Shown here piece after piece: positions 31,252-43,116 of a DNA stretch of 64,000 nt. Source of the DNA: Areca catechu (lineage: Eukaryota > Streptophyta > Magnoliopsida > Arecales > Arecaceae); NCBI GenBank assembly GCA_021397845.1, contig CM038042.1:28880418-28944417 (forward strand), in the 5' to 3' direction. Within the stretch, counting starts at the first letter, position 1. Each line of letters begins with the position of its first letter. A program made the translations under genes and the position numbers. Under the pieces are notes generated by a model. It was not told where the DNA came from. It was given only the letters and a program-made list of their open reading frames with translations, and did not search any database.

Positions 31252-33627
31252 TGAAAGAAACAGGGTCAGGTGGTTTGACAAGATCCTACACTAGGCATGC
31301 AAACAGGGCATGGGAGCACATGGGATTTAAAAACAATTTTAAATACCTGCGCAGCGAAAACAGCTCCGCCCAGAAATCTAATCTATTCAAGTTGCATGTA
31401 TTAAAATAGGCATGTAACAAAGCATATAATATTTATAAAATATATAAATAAATACATTTATTTATGCATGATAAAATAAAATTTTTCATACCTTTATTCC
31501 ACCTAGAATAACTCTAGAATAACTACTGGAATAGCTGGGATAACAGGAATAACTTTATTCCTGTTGTCTTCTTCCTTTGGACGTTTGGGAGCTCTATTTT
31601 TGCTCTTCAAAACAGTGACCAAACGGTGATGTCCGGAGCTCCTTTTCCTCCCGAATCGAAGCAGCGGCAAGGGAGAATGGTCTTCTTCGATTTCCAACCG
31701 AAATCTGCAAGAAAAACATAATGTATAGGGTGTACAAAATCACTCAAGTTGCTGCCAGAAAAAATTCTGCTGCAGAAGAATAGCAGCCTTCTTCCTTGCG
31801 ATTTGGAGCTGTAGCAATGAATCCGGCTCGACCCTCTTGCTCCCAGGAGTAAAGGGATACTCCCTCTAGAGGGGAGACACGCCCGAGGTTCTCTGATCCT
31901 TCTCCACGAGCGGTGCTAGCCGCTGGAAGGAGCAATGGTCACGGTAAGTTGCAGCAATTTTTTCTTTGCTGCAGAGCAGATTTTTGAGCACTTCAAAGAG
32001 GGGATTGATGCCTTGTTTCTATCCCTCACACACTCCAAATCCCAGCTCAAGGAACACTCAATGCAAGCAAGGTTTGAGCTCTCAAAAGAAGAACACTTAG
32101 CCTCTCAAAGAAGACCTTTCCCTAGTTGCTATTGCACAGTGAAAAAAAAAACTTACCTTGAAATAGGGGACTGCTGGAATATATAAAGAGCAGCAAGGAG
32201 AAGGGAGTTGGAGAGGCTGGGAAAGCCAAGCGGCAGCAGCTGCTGTTCATCCATTAAACAGTCAATAAATAGGGATTAAAGAGGACGGGTGGAGGGAGGA
32301 GAAGAGACGCCCAGCGACGTTCGAATGAAGGGTTTTGGTCGTTTGAGCTTCCAACGCTTGGGGTCCAACCAGCAACGTGTAAACATTTAAACGGTAAAAG
32401 GAACACCAGTACAAAACCGGTCCAAGCAAAAAAATGGTCCAATCCCTTGGTCCAAAAATCGGTCCAATTAAAAGGGGTTCAATTCAATTTAATTGGTTCA
32501 AGCCCAAAGAATTGGGTTCAATTGGTTCACAACCAATTGGAGGCCAAAACGAACTCCGAATCAGTTCAAAACTGATTCAGAAAAATCCTGGCGCAGTCCT
32601 GGTAAGCCCAAAATAATTTTGGTTGACGCAGACAAGGGCAAGACAGGGAAAAGAGTGCTCAAAAATACCGTGACCATAAAACTGAGATGATTCCCAATCA
32701 TATTCGGTATCCGGATCAGAGAGTTATCCTCTGTGGCATGTGACCTCATAGGTTCGAACCTAAATGGTAGCACTAGAACAATTCTAGTACCAGCATAGGA
32801 AACCATCTAGCAATGGGTCCCGGCGTCCGGATAGGTCGAAGATGTGGGAGCAAACTATCGAACCTCTGGTATATGGTTACCGTATAATTCATCCCTTTGA
32901 CCTCTAATGCTCAGGACGACTGAGATTGGGCTACCAACCCAGACAGAGTCAGTCCACTACGTGTCTCAACCTCGCAAGCCCAGTGACTCTTCACTAGGGC
33001 TACCCCGGTCGAGGATTTGCTGCATTGAGATACTGCGAGACATTCAATCCAAACTGTTTGGATAGGTCACTTCCATCTTGGTCCATCACTGCTCCACAAG
33101 TACTTGCCTATACCCAGAAACCTTCCATCACCGGATTAAAAATCCGGGTAGTCCGGCACCAAAGCACAGGGAGTTGCTTGCAAGCTACATGATGACCTCA
33201 GGTCAGAGGGACACATATACCCATATCCAATCATGAGTTTCCCTTTGGCAGAAAGGGGCTGCATGGAGTCACGTTCAATGAGATATCACATATCCCACTT
33301 GCAGATCACATCAGTGTCACCACACTCATTTGGTCAAGAGGACAACCAAACGATGTGAACTGCAACAACCTATACTTGATATATTGTCGTCCAGTATAAT
33401 ATATCCTTTGGTTGTGAACCGGGTTTAAGGACCACTCGATACATCCTCTCTGTATCGAAGTCAGTGTAGTCCTAAGGACTTCATCACATGGAAAGAGCTC
33501 ATTTCAGGGAAATACAATATGTGATGAGCTGCCAAAAATAATATTTTATTAATTCATAAAATGAATACAATACTCAGCACAACCGCCTACAACCCAGGCG
33601 ATTGGCTTTGGGACACAATTCCCAACA
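31252..33627 (-). repeat. Solo LTR E1 (copia-type, 2,376 bp)
   Basis: On the plus strand it starts TGAAAGAAACAGGG and ends GACACAATTCCCAACA, with duplication TTTAT (31247-31251 and 33628-33632). On the minus strand it opens TGTTGGGAATTGTGTCCC, followed by CAATCGCC, in the style of copia LTRs. It is homologous to E2 (58888-61146) and to the LTR part fused to copia-2 (43117-45125). No internal sequence is present. Confidence 0.9.
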
Positions 33628-33975
33628 TTTATTTCATGCACCCTTGATTTGAAGATTTACTTGATATAGCTTTGGTTCATCCCTTGGTTCAATTATATGC
33701 TCCCTTGATTGGACTTGACTCAAGCTCAAAAGAAAAATTACAACTCAATTTGGACTTGAGTACATTTGACTCTTGCAATTCAATTGACCCAAGGCTTCAA
33801 GACCTGATACTTAGTAAGACTCAAACATAAAATTCATGATATAAGAAGACTTAACTAGACTCAAGATTCAGACTAGGAACAAGTTAACAAGGTTGGAACT
33901 CAATTTGCAATCCATAAGGAATTGGTGTTGACTAGGTTTGATTGAAGTCTTCTTTTAACCTTGGTGCCCGTACCA

Positions 33976-36312
33976 ATTCTTCCGAGGTGGGAAGAACTCG
34001 ACTCTGTCGAGTAGGGATCTGTTTTACTCTGGTAGTACTCTAATAAGTCTAGGTTGATTCTTTGTAGATCCTCTCGAGTAATCTATGAGTCTTCAGACTC
34101 AGGTCGACCTTGCCAACGAACTAAATAGCATTGGTAACCTTTATTCCGAGTGGTGATGGCTTGGTCATTCATAATATGCTCAATCTTATCTCGCCATTCT
34201 GGTAGAATTGTTGGTGGACACTCAGGGATGGATTCACTCTCAATAATTGGCTCAGGCTCAAATGGCTCGCTAGGTATCATTATTGGCTCCTTATACTCTA
34301 CTAGGTCCGAAACATTGAAAGTCGAGCTGATACCTAAATCAGATGATAAGTCTAGCACATACGCATTAGATCCTATTTTCTTTATAACTTTAAATGGACC
34401 TGCACTGCGAGCATGCAATTTTTTTAAGGTTCCTGGTGGGAACCATTCTGATCTAAGCCTTATCATAACATAATCTTCTTCAGTGAATTCTTTGACTCTT
34501 CTATGTGAATTTTCCATATGCCTATAAGTTTCATTGCTTAATTGGATCTTTTTGTTAATTTCTTTATGTATATCCCTAATATGCTATGCATATAACTCAG
34601 TTGATTCAAAAACTCATGCTTGTGCAGGTAAAGGGATAAGATCTAAGGGCTTCCTAGGTTTGTAACCATGGACCACTTCAAATGGACTCTTGCCAGTAGA
34701 TCTATTGATTGAGCTGTTATAAGCAAATTCTGCACGAGGGAGTAAGAGATTCCAATTTTCCATACTGTCACAAACTAGACATCTAAGCAGATTTCCTAGA
34801 CTCCGATTGACTACTTCAGTTTGGCCATCAGTCTGAGGATGATAGGCAGTGGAGAATTTCAGTTTGGTTCCTAGCATATGCCAAAGGGTCTTCCAAAAAT
34901 AACTAGTGAGCCTCATCTCTATCAAATATAATGGTTTTGGGTAAACTATGTAGTCTAACCACCTCGTCAAGAAAAAGTTTGGCCATTCTAGAAAGCATCT
35001 AGGATTTGAGAACATGGGATAAAGTGAGCCATCTTAAAAAATCGATTGACTATAATGAAGATGGAATCGTGTCTCCTAGAGGTCTTTGGGAGTCATAGTA
35101 CAAAGTCCATACTAAGATCCTGCCATGGACAATCAGGGACTGGTAAGGGAGTGTACAGGCCGGTGTTCTATCTTTGCTGTTTGGCAACAGCACATGTTCG
35201 ACATTGGGCTACAACTTGGGCCACATTTCTTTTGAGGCCAGGCCAAAAGAATTGGTCTTCTACTGCTATGATGGTCTTGTTTCTTCCAAAATGACATGCT
35301 AGGCCTCCAGCATGAACTTCCCATATCAAAAACTCTCTAATGGAAGTTCAGGGGACACCAGTTGATTTCCTTTGAAAAGGAATCCATCTAGGAGAGTATA
35401 GTCACTATGTACACTAGATGGTCCTTGTTGGAGGGATTGATAGATTTCACTAAAGTCTGGACACTTAGGGTATTCCTCTTTCAATCTATCAAACCCTACA
35501 ACCTCGGTGCTAACTGAGGTCAAAAGCATGGATCGTCAGCTTAATGCATCTGCAACCCTATTTTCAGTGCCAGCACGGTGCTTCAGAACAAAGGTGTAAG
35601 CTTAAATGAATTCTACCCATTTCCCATGCCTAGGGTTCAGTTTCTTTTGGAAATTAAGGAATCGTAAGGCTTCATGATTGGAATAAAGAACAAATTCCTG
35701 TGGTAGTAAACAGTGTCTCCAATACCTCAAAGCCTAAACTACCACATACAGTTTCCTATCATATGTCGAGTATCTCCTCCTTGCCTCATTCAATTTCTCA
35801 CTAAAGAATGCCACTGGATGACTCTCTTGACTCAAAACTCCTCCAATTCCTACTCTAGAGGCATCACAAGCAACTTCAAATACCTTTGAAAAATTGGGTA
35901 ACCTCAAAATAGGTGCTTGTGTTATTTTCTTCTTTATTTCTAGGAAGGCTCTATTGACAGATTTTGTCCATTCAAATGTTCTCTTCCTAATGCAGTCAGT
36001 AATGGGTGCTACTATTATGCTGAATCCTTTAATGAACCTTCTATAGAAGGTGGGTAAACCATGGAAACTACGGACATCATGGATGCTTTTGGGTACGGGC
36101 CACTCGACTATGGACTTAACCTTTTTGGGGTCGGTAGACACTCCTTCAATGGTGACAACAAATTCTAGAAAGATAACTCTATAGGTCATGAATTCATATT
36201 TCTTGTGGTTGGCATAGAGACTATTTTGTCTAAGGGCTTGGCAAACTTGCCTAAGATGGTCCAAGTGGTCTTCCTTTGTTCTAATGTAAATGAGAATGTC
36301 ATCAGTATCATT
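33976..36312 (-). pseudogene. Chromovirus pol, RT to chromodomain (Tekay/Del-like)
   Basis: On the minus strand it begins inside RT with DDILIYIRTKEDHLDHL. RNase H follows (VACDASRVGIGGVLSQ, VLKHRAGTENRVADALS), then the integrase zinc finger (HAGGLACHFGRNKTIMAV..CRTCAVAK), the core end with HPQTDGQTEVVNRSLGNLLRC, a KEFTEEDYVMIRL..FPPGTLKKLHARSAGPFKV module, and a chromodomain (WRDKIEHIMNDQAITTR..YQCYLVRWQGRPESEDS) ending at a stop where the family has Trp (TGG to TAG, 34083-34085). Stops near 35740, 35610 and 35530 and frameshifts in the integrase core kill it. Chromodomains are thought to steer integration to heterochromatin. Confidence 0.9.
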
Positions 36313-36800
36313 GCTGGCTCCCTATACTCAACTAAGTCTGAGATATTGAAGGTTAAGCTTAATGCCTAATTAGGTGGAACTCATGCACTAGGTCCAACTT
36401 TCTTTATCACTTTAAAGGATCTAACTCACAGGTATGTAGCCTAATCATCACAAGATTTCCCTAGCAAACTCTTGGACTCTTTTCGGGAATTAACCATGTT
36501 TTTATAAAAATCATTACTTACATTAATCTTATGGCCAATTCCTTATGCAAATCTCTAATCATGCAGTGCAAAAACTCATAACACCTAATATAGGCAAATG
36601 ACTTATGCCAACACTTATTGATATGCAGACTCGACTAAACCCTAAGCTAAAACTGTGGGTTTGGCCCTTGGTCAGGTGGGTGACATGCAGATGAGAACTT
36701 GGCATGCACTCCCAACAGATGCCATAGGGTCCTCCAGAAGTAAGATGCAAACATGACATGCTTAATGAATGTATGCAACATGCTAACCTCTACAAAATGC
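36313..36800 (-). pseudogene. Second chromovirus integrase/linker fragment
   Basis: The minus strand gives FWRTLWHLLGVHAKFSSACHPPDQG, equivalent to FWKTLWHMLGTKLKFSTAYHPQTDG in the better copy. A decayed linker follows, ending in VEYREPAM-like sequence. It is fused at 36304-36313 to the RT fragment on its left. Confidence 0.75.
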
Positions 36801-37861
36801 AATCTAATGGTTAGAGAAATATGAGAAGCTTTAGAAAAAGATATAAAATAAGAGGTGGATTTAGGGTTAGCCTGGTAGGGTAGAAAAAAGGGTTCGGGTT
36901 TGATCGAATAGAACATGATATAAGAAGAGGTTTCAGGAATTAGTCCTAAACTAATGAGGTTGACCTTACGGGGTTGAGGGATATCTGCAGGGTTTGCCTT
37001 ATGGAAGAATGGGTCATTAATTTCAGGGAAGAGGTCTTCAATTACGATTGAAGGAGTGACTTCATCCCAGGGATCCCGTTCTGTTCCATTTTGCCTGTTG
37101 GGTCGTGGCTCCTCGCCCGGCCATGCCGGTCCATCCATCCTGCAAAACAGGGAAGACCTGGGCCAGGGATTCCGACAAAGATACTTCGACGATTAAGTTA
37201 GTGAGATAATTGAGGGGAACATAAAAGACCTCCACAGCATAGGGCTCGGGGGACCCATCCACTAGGAGGGTGAATGCTAGACAGAAATGTAAAGGAAATG
37301 GAAAGAGTAAGGATTGAGAGCAAAGAACGGGGACTTACCTCTCCCTTGCCTTTCCCCACGTTCTTACCTTCCTTACCTTCCTCCTTTTCTCTAGAGGTGG
37401 GGTTGAGGCTCTCTCCGAGAAGGGGTCTCAGGGAGCCTAGAGAAGCCCCCTGGATGCGAGCCCCTGCGAACCTCTCGAGGCTCAGGAAGTTCTCCCTTCC
37501 TTTTGGAAGAAAGTTCGAAAGAAAAAACCTCCCCTTCTTTCTTCTCCCGTGCTCCTTATATGAGGGGCGCTTTTATTTCAGGAGGGACCGCCCAGGCATT
37601 GCAGGTCCTGGGGCCTTGGCTGGATTCCTCTCTCAGGGAAGCTCCAGGTGTCGTGCCGCAGTGATGGGTGACCGTTGGTGGTATGGCTGTGGGCGTGGCA
37701 GCACGCCACCAGTCTTAGGGCTTGGGGGTGCCCATATCATACATCTGGTAGGGCTGGCACTTCTTGTAGAAGGCTGCAAGTGGCCAGGCTTTTGCTGTGG
37801 CATGATTCGAATATCTACTTTATGGCAGGAACTCCATGCCTGGGACTCCATCTTAGGACAC
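36801..37861. other. Unassigned GC-rich repeat DNA
   Basis: Longer open frames exist on both strands (for example 37274-37927 plus, 36647-37138 minus), but none resembles a known protein. The segment CTCCTTATATGAGGGGCGC near 37550 and the GGCAGCACGCCACC phrase near 37697 recall the layout of element A's LTR, so a Tat-type LTR or antisense-gene 5' region is possible. I am not confident in either. Confidence 0.35.
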
Positions 37862-38115
37862 GAGCGTGGCCCCGGTCAGGAGCTGACCTCGGACAGGGGC
37901 GTACCTCGTGAGCCTGGCTTTGACTAGAAGCTTGACCTCAGACTGGGGGGCTCGCCCAATGAGGTCGGCCTTGGCTGGGAGCTTGACCTTAGACGGGGGC
38001 TCGCCTAATGAGCTGGCCTTGTCTAGGAGCTTGACCTTAGACGGGGGGCTCGCCCAATGAGCTTGGCCTCGACTGGGAGCTTGACCTTAGATAGGGGACT
38101 TGCCTAATGATCCCA
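37862..38115. repeat. About 50-bp minisatellite, five copies
   Basis: Units start near 37862, 37910, 37961, 38010 and 38059 with the core GAGCTTGACCTTAGACGGGG followed by CTCGCCCAATGAG. It is G-rich on the plus strand. It resembles the variable tandem blocks of Tat-lineage 3' regions. Confidence 0.85.
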
Positions 38116-39390
38116 GCCTCGGCTCTTCGCCAGGCCGCCACACCCGGGTGGCGGGTCTCCTATCATCATGGCCGCCTGCATGCTCCATATCCGCAGATGT
38201 TGCCACATCAGATTCCACCCACTCTCGAGCCTAGAAGACGAGACGATGCTCGGGGCAAAGGGGGTAATAACCTCGCTGATATGGAGGGATGCGCCTGCTA
38301 TGTCATTAATGCCTCGGGCACCCACGGCTCAAAATTTGTGCTCTTGTGTGAATGAAGTGACACTCCGCTTGGTTTTCCAATGAAGGATCATGAATGCTCC
38401 GTTTGGATCGAAGTGACTGCCACAGGCTTGACATACTTGAGGCATCCGACTGGGCCACATGGCATCTCCGGTTGGCCAAAGAACTGAGAGAGCGCATGCC
38501 TTGCATCGGGATGAGGCGACGGTGGGTGGCGACCTTTACTGTAAAGAGTCTGCATCCTCCCCCATTTAAGGAGTCCTTGAGTGTTGGCTAGCAATATTCT
38601 GCTGTGCACTCCTTCTTTTACCTCTGCTTTCTTCCTTCACTCCCTCTCCTTCGGGCTGTGTCGAGGGAGGGTTCTTGGTGGACTTCAGGCTCTCTGCCAA
38701 GGAATCGGAGAGTCGAGCAAAGACCCTTCGGGAGGGATCGACCGGTCGTCAAGGTGATGGCATCTGGCTTGGAGAAGAAATATGCCGAGCTCAAAAACTC
38801 CCTCCAAGGAGGACAAGGGGGAGAGCCTCTAGTCGCATAACTGGGGAAGAATAGAAGAGGGAGAAAGAGACCACTCACACCTCCCCTCAGTTTACAAGAT
38901 CGAAGGTCTTCGATGAGGAGGTGGCAGCCAGGGTGTGGTCGTTGTGCGACAGATCAAGACCCCTCTGATGCCATTAGAGATGGCATAACGAGGGGCTGCT
39001 ATAGTTGCCCTTGGAATCATGAGATCGGTGAAATCTAAGAAGGAGGTGGTGGAGTTGATGCCGGACTCTAGAGATCCGGTGGACACCTGAGGAAGGGCCC
39101 CTATGGGCTTGGCATGTCCTGCTAGTGCCTTCTACACCGATCATGGAGGTTAAGGTCAGGGCCAGGGCCAGAGCGGACCAAGCTTCCTTTCCTTTCTGTT
39201 TGTAATCTAGCTTTTGAGAGATTTTCCCAGTCTGTCGGGGATCTCCCTTGATGTAAGAGACTTTTGATTAATGAAGGCATCTTTTTCTATCATCTGATGC
39301 ACCTCCATCTTTTATTCCTCTTCTTTAGTCTTTGGAATAGAAAGGTATAGTTCTAGGGCCATCTTAAGTCTATTCTAGACTTTTGACTTT
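38116..39390 (+). other. Possible decayed antisense-type gene region
   Basis: CCCCATTTAAGGAGTCC (38560-38576) could be a TATA-like promoter. Downstream, ASGLEKKYAELKNSLQGG (about 38758) is a coiled-coil-like stretch, and KVFDEEVAARVW (about 38899) faintly recalls the FK-x-S module of the antisense genes in A and B. A poly(A)-like TTTTGATTAATGAAGGC lies at 39264. Many stops interrupt it. This is a suggestion only. Confidence 0.3.
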
Positions 39391-39499
39391 TGCAGGATGA
39401 TGCTGGAGCCTTAGGGCCAATGTGAAGGCCTTTGGCTTCTGAAGCTTCCGGGGTCCCTCGGCTTGACCTGCCGAGCGAGACCTCGGATCCTTTAGTTCG

Positions 39500-40230
39500 T
39501 ATCCCTGGACTGCGATCGAGCTCGATGGCTAGAGTTGAGAGGCTTGATGGAGGAGGCTGGGGGCCTGATGGAGGAGGCCAAGAGGCCTAATGGAGGGGGT
39601 CGAGAGAGCTGGTGAAGGAGGCCAAGAGTCCTAATGGAGGAGGTCGAGAGGCTTGGTGAAGGAGGCCAAGAGGCCTGATGCACCAAGCTGTGAGTCAGGT
39701 GATAGATGGCCGGAACTTCTGGAGTTTCTCGGCGAACATCTCTGGACTGTGAGCAAGGTGGCTAGAGCTGAGGGGCTTGATGGAGGGGGTCGAGAGGCCT
39801 AATGGAGGGGGCTGAGGGGCCTAATGTGCCAAGCTATGAGTCAGGCGGTAGATGGTCAGGACTTTTAGAGTTTTCTGGTGGACATCTTCGGACTGTGAGC
39901 AAGGCGACTGGAGCCTAGAAGCTTGATGGAGGGGGCCGAGAGGCCTGATGAAGGAGGCCGAGAGGCCTGATGGAGAGAGGCCTGATGTGCCAAGCTATGA
40001 GTCAGGCAGTAGATGGCCGGGACTTTTGGAGTTTTCGGGTGGACGTCTCCAAACTATGAGTAAGGCGGTTGGAGTTGAGAGGCTTGATGGAGTGGGCCGA
40101 GAGGCCTGATGAAGGAGGCCAAGGGACTTGAGGAAGGACTCTGAGAGGCCTGATGGAGGGGGTCGAGAGGCCTGATTCTCCAGCTATGAGTCAGGTGGTA
40201 GATGGCCTGAGGAAGGACTCTGAGAGGCCT
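39500..40230. repeat. Two-tier GA-rich minisatellite
   Basis: Short 21-24-bp units (GAGGCCTGATGGAGGAGGCC) are grouped between longer repeats that carry CTATGAGTCAGGCGGTAGAT and GACTTTTGGAGTTTTC. Higher-order starts fall at 39688, 39834, 39995 and 40184, that is 146, 161 and 189 bp apart. The last unit runs directly into copia-2 gag. Confidence 0.85.
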
Positions 40231-40231
40231 G

Positions 40232-43116
40232 ATGAAGGTGCTGAATGCTCCTGGCCCGAGTCAGACCAGGAAAGTGAAAGCAGATCAATCTGCTGCAGAA
40301 TGCTTCTACTACAAGAAGAGGGGACACTGGAAGAGGAACTGTCCTCTTTACCAAGCATCCCTAGACCCGAACAAGCCAAGGAAGGGAAAGCAGCAGACTA
40401 CTGGACAAGGTATTTATATGATAAAACCTTTTAATTTCTCTGTTTGTGATACTGCTAACTAGGTATTGGATATTGATAGTCCTGTTCATGTTTGTAGTTC
40501 ATTACAGGGACTGCAGGTTAGCAGGAGATTCGAGGATGGGGAACAGTTCCTGAGCATCGGGAATGGAAATCGTGTTCCATACCGGCGATCGGAGTTCTGA
40601 GTCTTGTCTTTGAGTCCTGTGCTGTCGAGTTAGTCGACTGTCATTATTGTCCTAGTTTCATTATGTGCATAATCTCTGTTGGCCTTTTGGCCAATTGTGA
40701 TTTTGAACTATCAATAAAAGGAGATTTTTGCCAAGTTACTTTGAATAACTCTGTGATAATGAAAGCTAAGTTAAATAATGTCATTTATGTACTGTCACGG
40801 CCTATTAGTGTAATGTACACATCTTGCAAACGCCTAAGGCTAGAAAATGTCAATGATCTGTATCTTTGGCACTGTAGGCTAGGTCATGTAAACCATAATA
40901 GGATAAACAAGATGCGAGGAGAAGGCCTCCTCAAGGTCAGTGATTCTGAATCACTGCCTACTTGTGAATCCTGTTTACTTGGTAAAATGACCAAGTCACC
41001 TTTTACTGGAAAAGGTAAACGAGCTACTGAACTTCTGAGTCTCATACAGACTGATGTATGCGGACCCATGACAGTTAGTGCCAGAGGTGGATACATAATT
41101 TCATTACATTTACAGACAACCTTTCAAGGTTTGGTTGTCTTTTTGATGAGATATAAATCTGAGTCATTTGAAATATTCAAACGATATCATAATGAAGTAG
41201 AGAAACAAACTGGAAAAAGTATTAAAATCCTTCAATTTGATCTAGGCGGTGAATACCTATCTGGTTAGTTTTTGACATACCTTGAGGAGAATGGGATTCT
41301 CTCTCAATGGACTCCTCCAAGAACACCATAGTTAAATGGTGTGTCCGAAAGGAGGAATCGAACCCTATTGGATATGGTTCTATCCATGATGGGCTTTGCA
41401 ATGCTGCCGCTTTCCTTTTGGGGATATGCACTTGAAACAGCTTGTCACTTGTTAAATAATGTTCTGAGTAAGTTTGTTGTCTCCACTCCATATGAGATGT
41501 GGACTGGATGTAAGCCCTCAATCTCACACCTTCGGGTCTAGGGTTGTCTGGCTCATATACAGAATTTAGACTCAGATAAACTTGGTCTTAGGTTTGATCA
41601 GTGCCTGTTTATTAGTTATCCTAAGGTAACCAAAAGGTATTTCTTCTACTTGGAGGATGAACAGAAAGTGTTCATCGCTCTTAGGACTATTTTTTTGGAA
41701 AAGGAGTTCCTTGGAGAAGGGACTGTAGCCTCTAAGATTGAACTTGGTGAAGTTCAGCTAGTAGAAGAACCTGCACACTCTAAGGACATCATAGAACCGA
41801 CTATGATTAGATCACACGTAGAACCCATTATTAGGAGATCTGGTAGAGTACCACGTCAGCCAGACAGATACTATGGTTTCTTGGTCCAGGATGGCGATCC
41901 CATTTAGCTCGACGAGAACAATGAGGATCCGATCACCTATATGGATGCACTTCAGAGATCTGACTCTGAGGCATGGCTTGGAGCCATGCGATCCGAAATG
42001 GAGTCCATGGAGATCAACAATGTATGGACATTGGTTGATCCACTTGAAGGGATAAAACCCATCGGGTGCAAGTGGGTCTTCAAGAGGAAAAGGGGTGCAG
42101 ATGGGAAGGTGGAGACCTATAAAGCCCATCAAGTTGCCAAGGGGTATCGTCAGCAATTTGGTATCGATTATGATGAGACTTTCTCCCCTGTGGCAATGCT
42201 CAAGTCCATTCGGATCATGCTTGATTTAGCAGCATATTTTGATTATGAGATCTAGAAGATGGATGTCCGAACCGCTTTTCTTAATGGGGAGCTAGAAGAA
42301 GAGGTGTATATGATACAGCCTGAAGGGTTCACATCCTCAGATGAGTCAAAAGTATGCAAGTTGCAGAGGTCCATTTATGGACTCAAGCAAGCATCTCGAA
42401 GTTGGAACTTACGGTTTGATAGGTGTATCAAATCGTATGGCTTCATTAGGAATGGAAAGAACCTTGCATCTATAAGTGGGTTAATGGTTCTGTAATTGTA
42501 TTTCTGGTAATGTATGTTGATGACATTCGCTTCATTAGGAATGATGTCGCAGCATTACAAGGAATAAAGGTCTGGTTATCATCTCAGTTCTCCATAAAGG
42601 ACTTGGGTGAAGCTTCTTACATACTAGGTATAAAGTTCTATAGAGATAGATCTAAGAGGCTTCTGGGATTGTCCTAGTCTACGTACATTGATACCATGCT
42701 GAAACGGTTCAGCATGGAAAATTCCAAAAAAGGCTATCTTCGATAGGTTCTGGAATTACTCTTTCCAAGAAAGATTGTGCGATAGCTCCTGAGGAAAGAG
42801 AGTGCATGAGTAGAGTACCTTATGCTTCTGCAGTAAGCTCTATCATGTATGCTATGATATGTACTAGACCAGACGTGGCATACTCACTAGGAGTAGTGAG
42901 CAAATACTAGTCTGACCCAGGTGAGGTGCATTGGAAGGTGGTTAAGTCCATCCTGAAGTATTTAAGAAATACTAAAGACCAATGGCTGATTTATGAAGAA
43001 TCTGACTTGAAACTTGTGGGGTATATTGACTCCAGTTTCCAGTCAGACAGAGATGATAGCAAGAGTGTGTCAGGGTTTGTATTTACCCTGAATGGAGGAG
43101 CAATTTGCTGGAAAAG
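40232..43116 (+). pseudogene. copia-2 gag-pol, 5'-truncated and broken
   Basis: It begins at the end of gag with the zinc knuckle CFYYKKRGHWKRNC, whose second cysteine is Tyr. The protease reads VLDIDSPVHVC, with Asp in place of the Gly of the D-T/S-G triad. Then come the integrase zinc finger (LWHCRLGHVNHNRINKM, CESCLLGKMTK), the core (TDVCGPM, NGVSERRNRTLLDM), and RT with CKWVFKRKRGADGKVETYKA and YVDD (about 42508). RNase H has DSSFQSDRDDSKS and stops at AICWKS. In-frame stops occur at 41266, 41329, 41539, 41905 and 42253, plus frameshifts near 40480 and 42465 and several stops after 42670. The beginning of gag is missing. Confidence 0.9.

Larger units (their letters stand above)
28713..33975 (-). 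repeat. Chromovirus LTR C4, split by two solo LTRs
   Basis: LTR pieces 28713-29429, 30890-31251 and 33633-33975 sum to about 1.42 kb. On the plus strand it starts TGATGCGGCATACTT and ends GGTGCCCGTACCA. The left side faces a primer site and gag; the right side faces the 3' end of pol. It is therefore a single LTR shared by two internal regions. Confidence 0.78.

Noticed and set aside
37274..37927. 217-codon open frame on the plus strand as a host gene
   Set aside because: Low-complexity composition, overlap with the 50-bp minisatellite, no recognisable domain, and open frames on both strands as expected from GC-rich repeat DNA.
38104..38609. Several 60-80-codon open frames on both strands
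   Set aside because: Short, overlapping, without similarity to each other's counterparts in related elements; treated as chance frames in GC-rich DNA.
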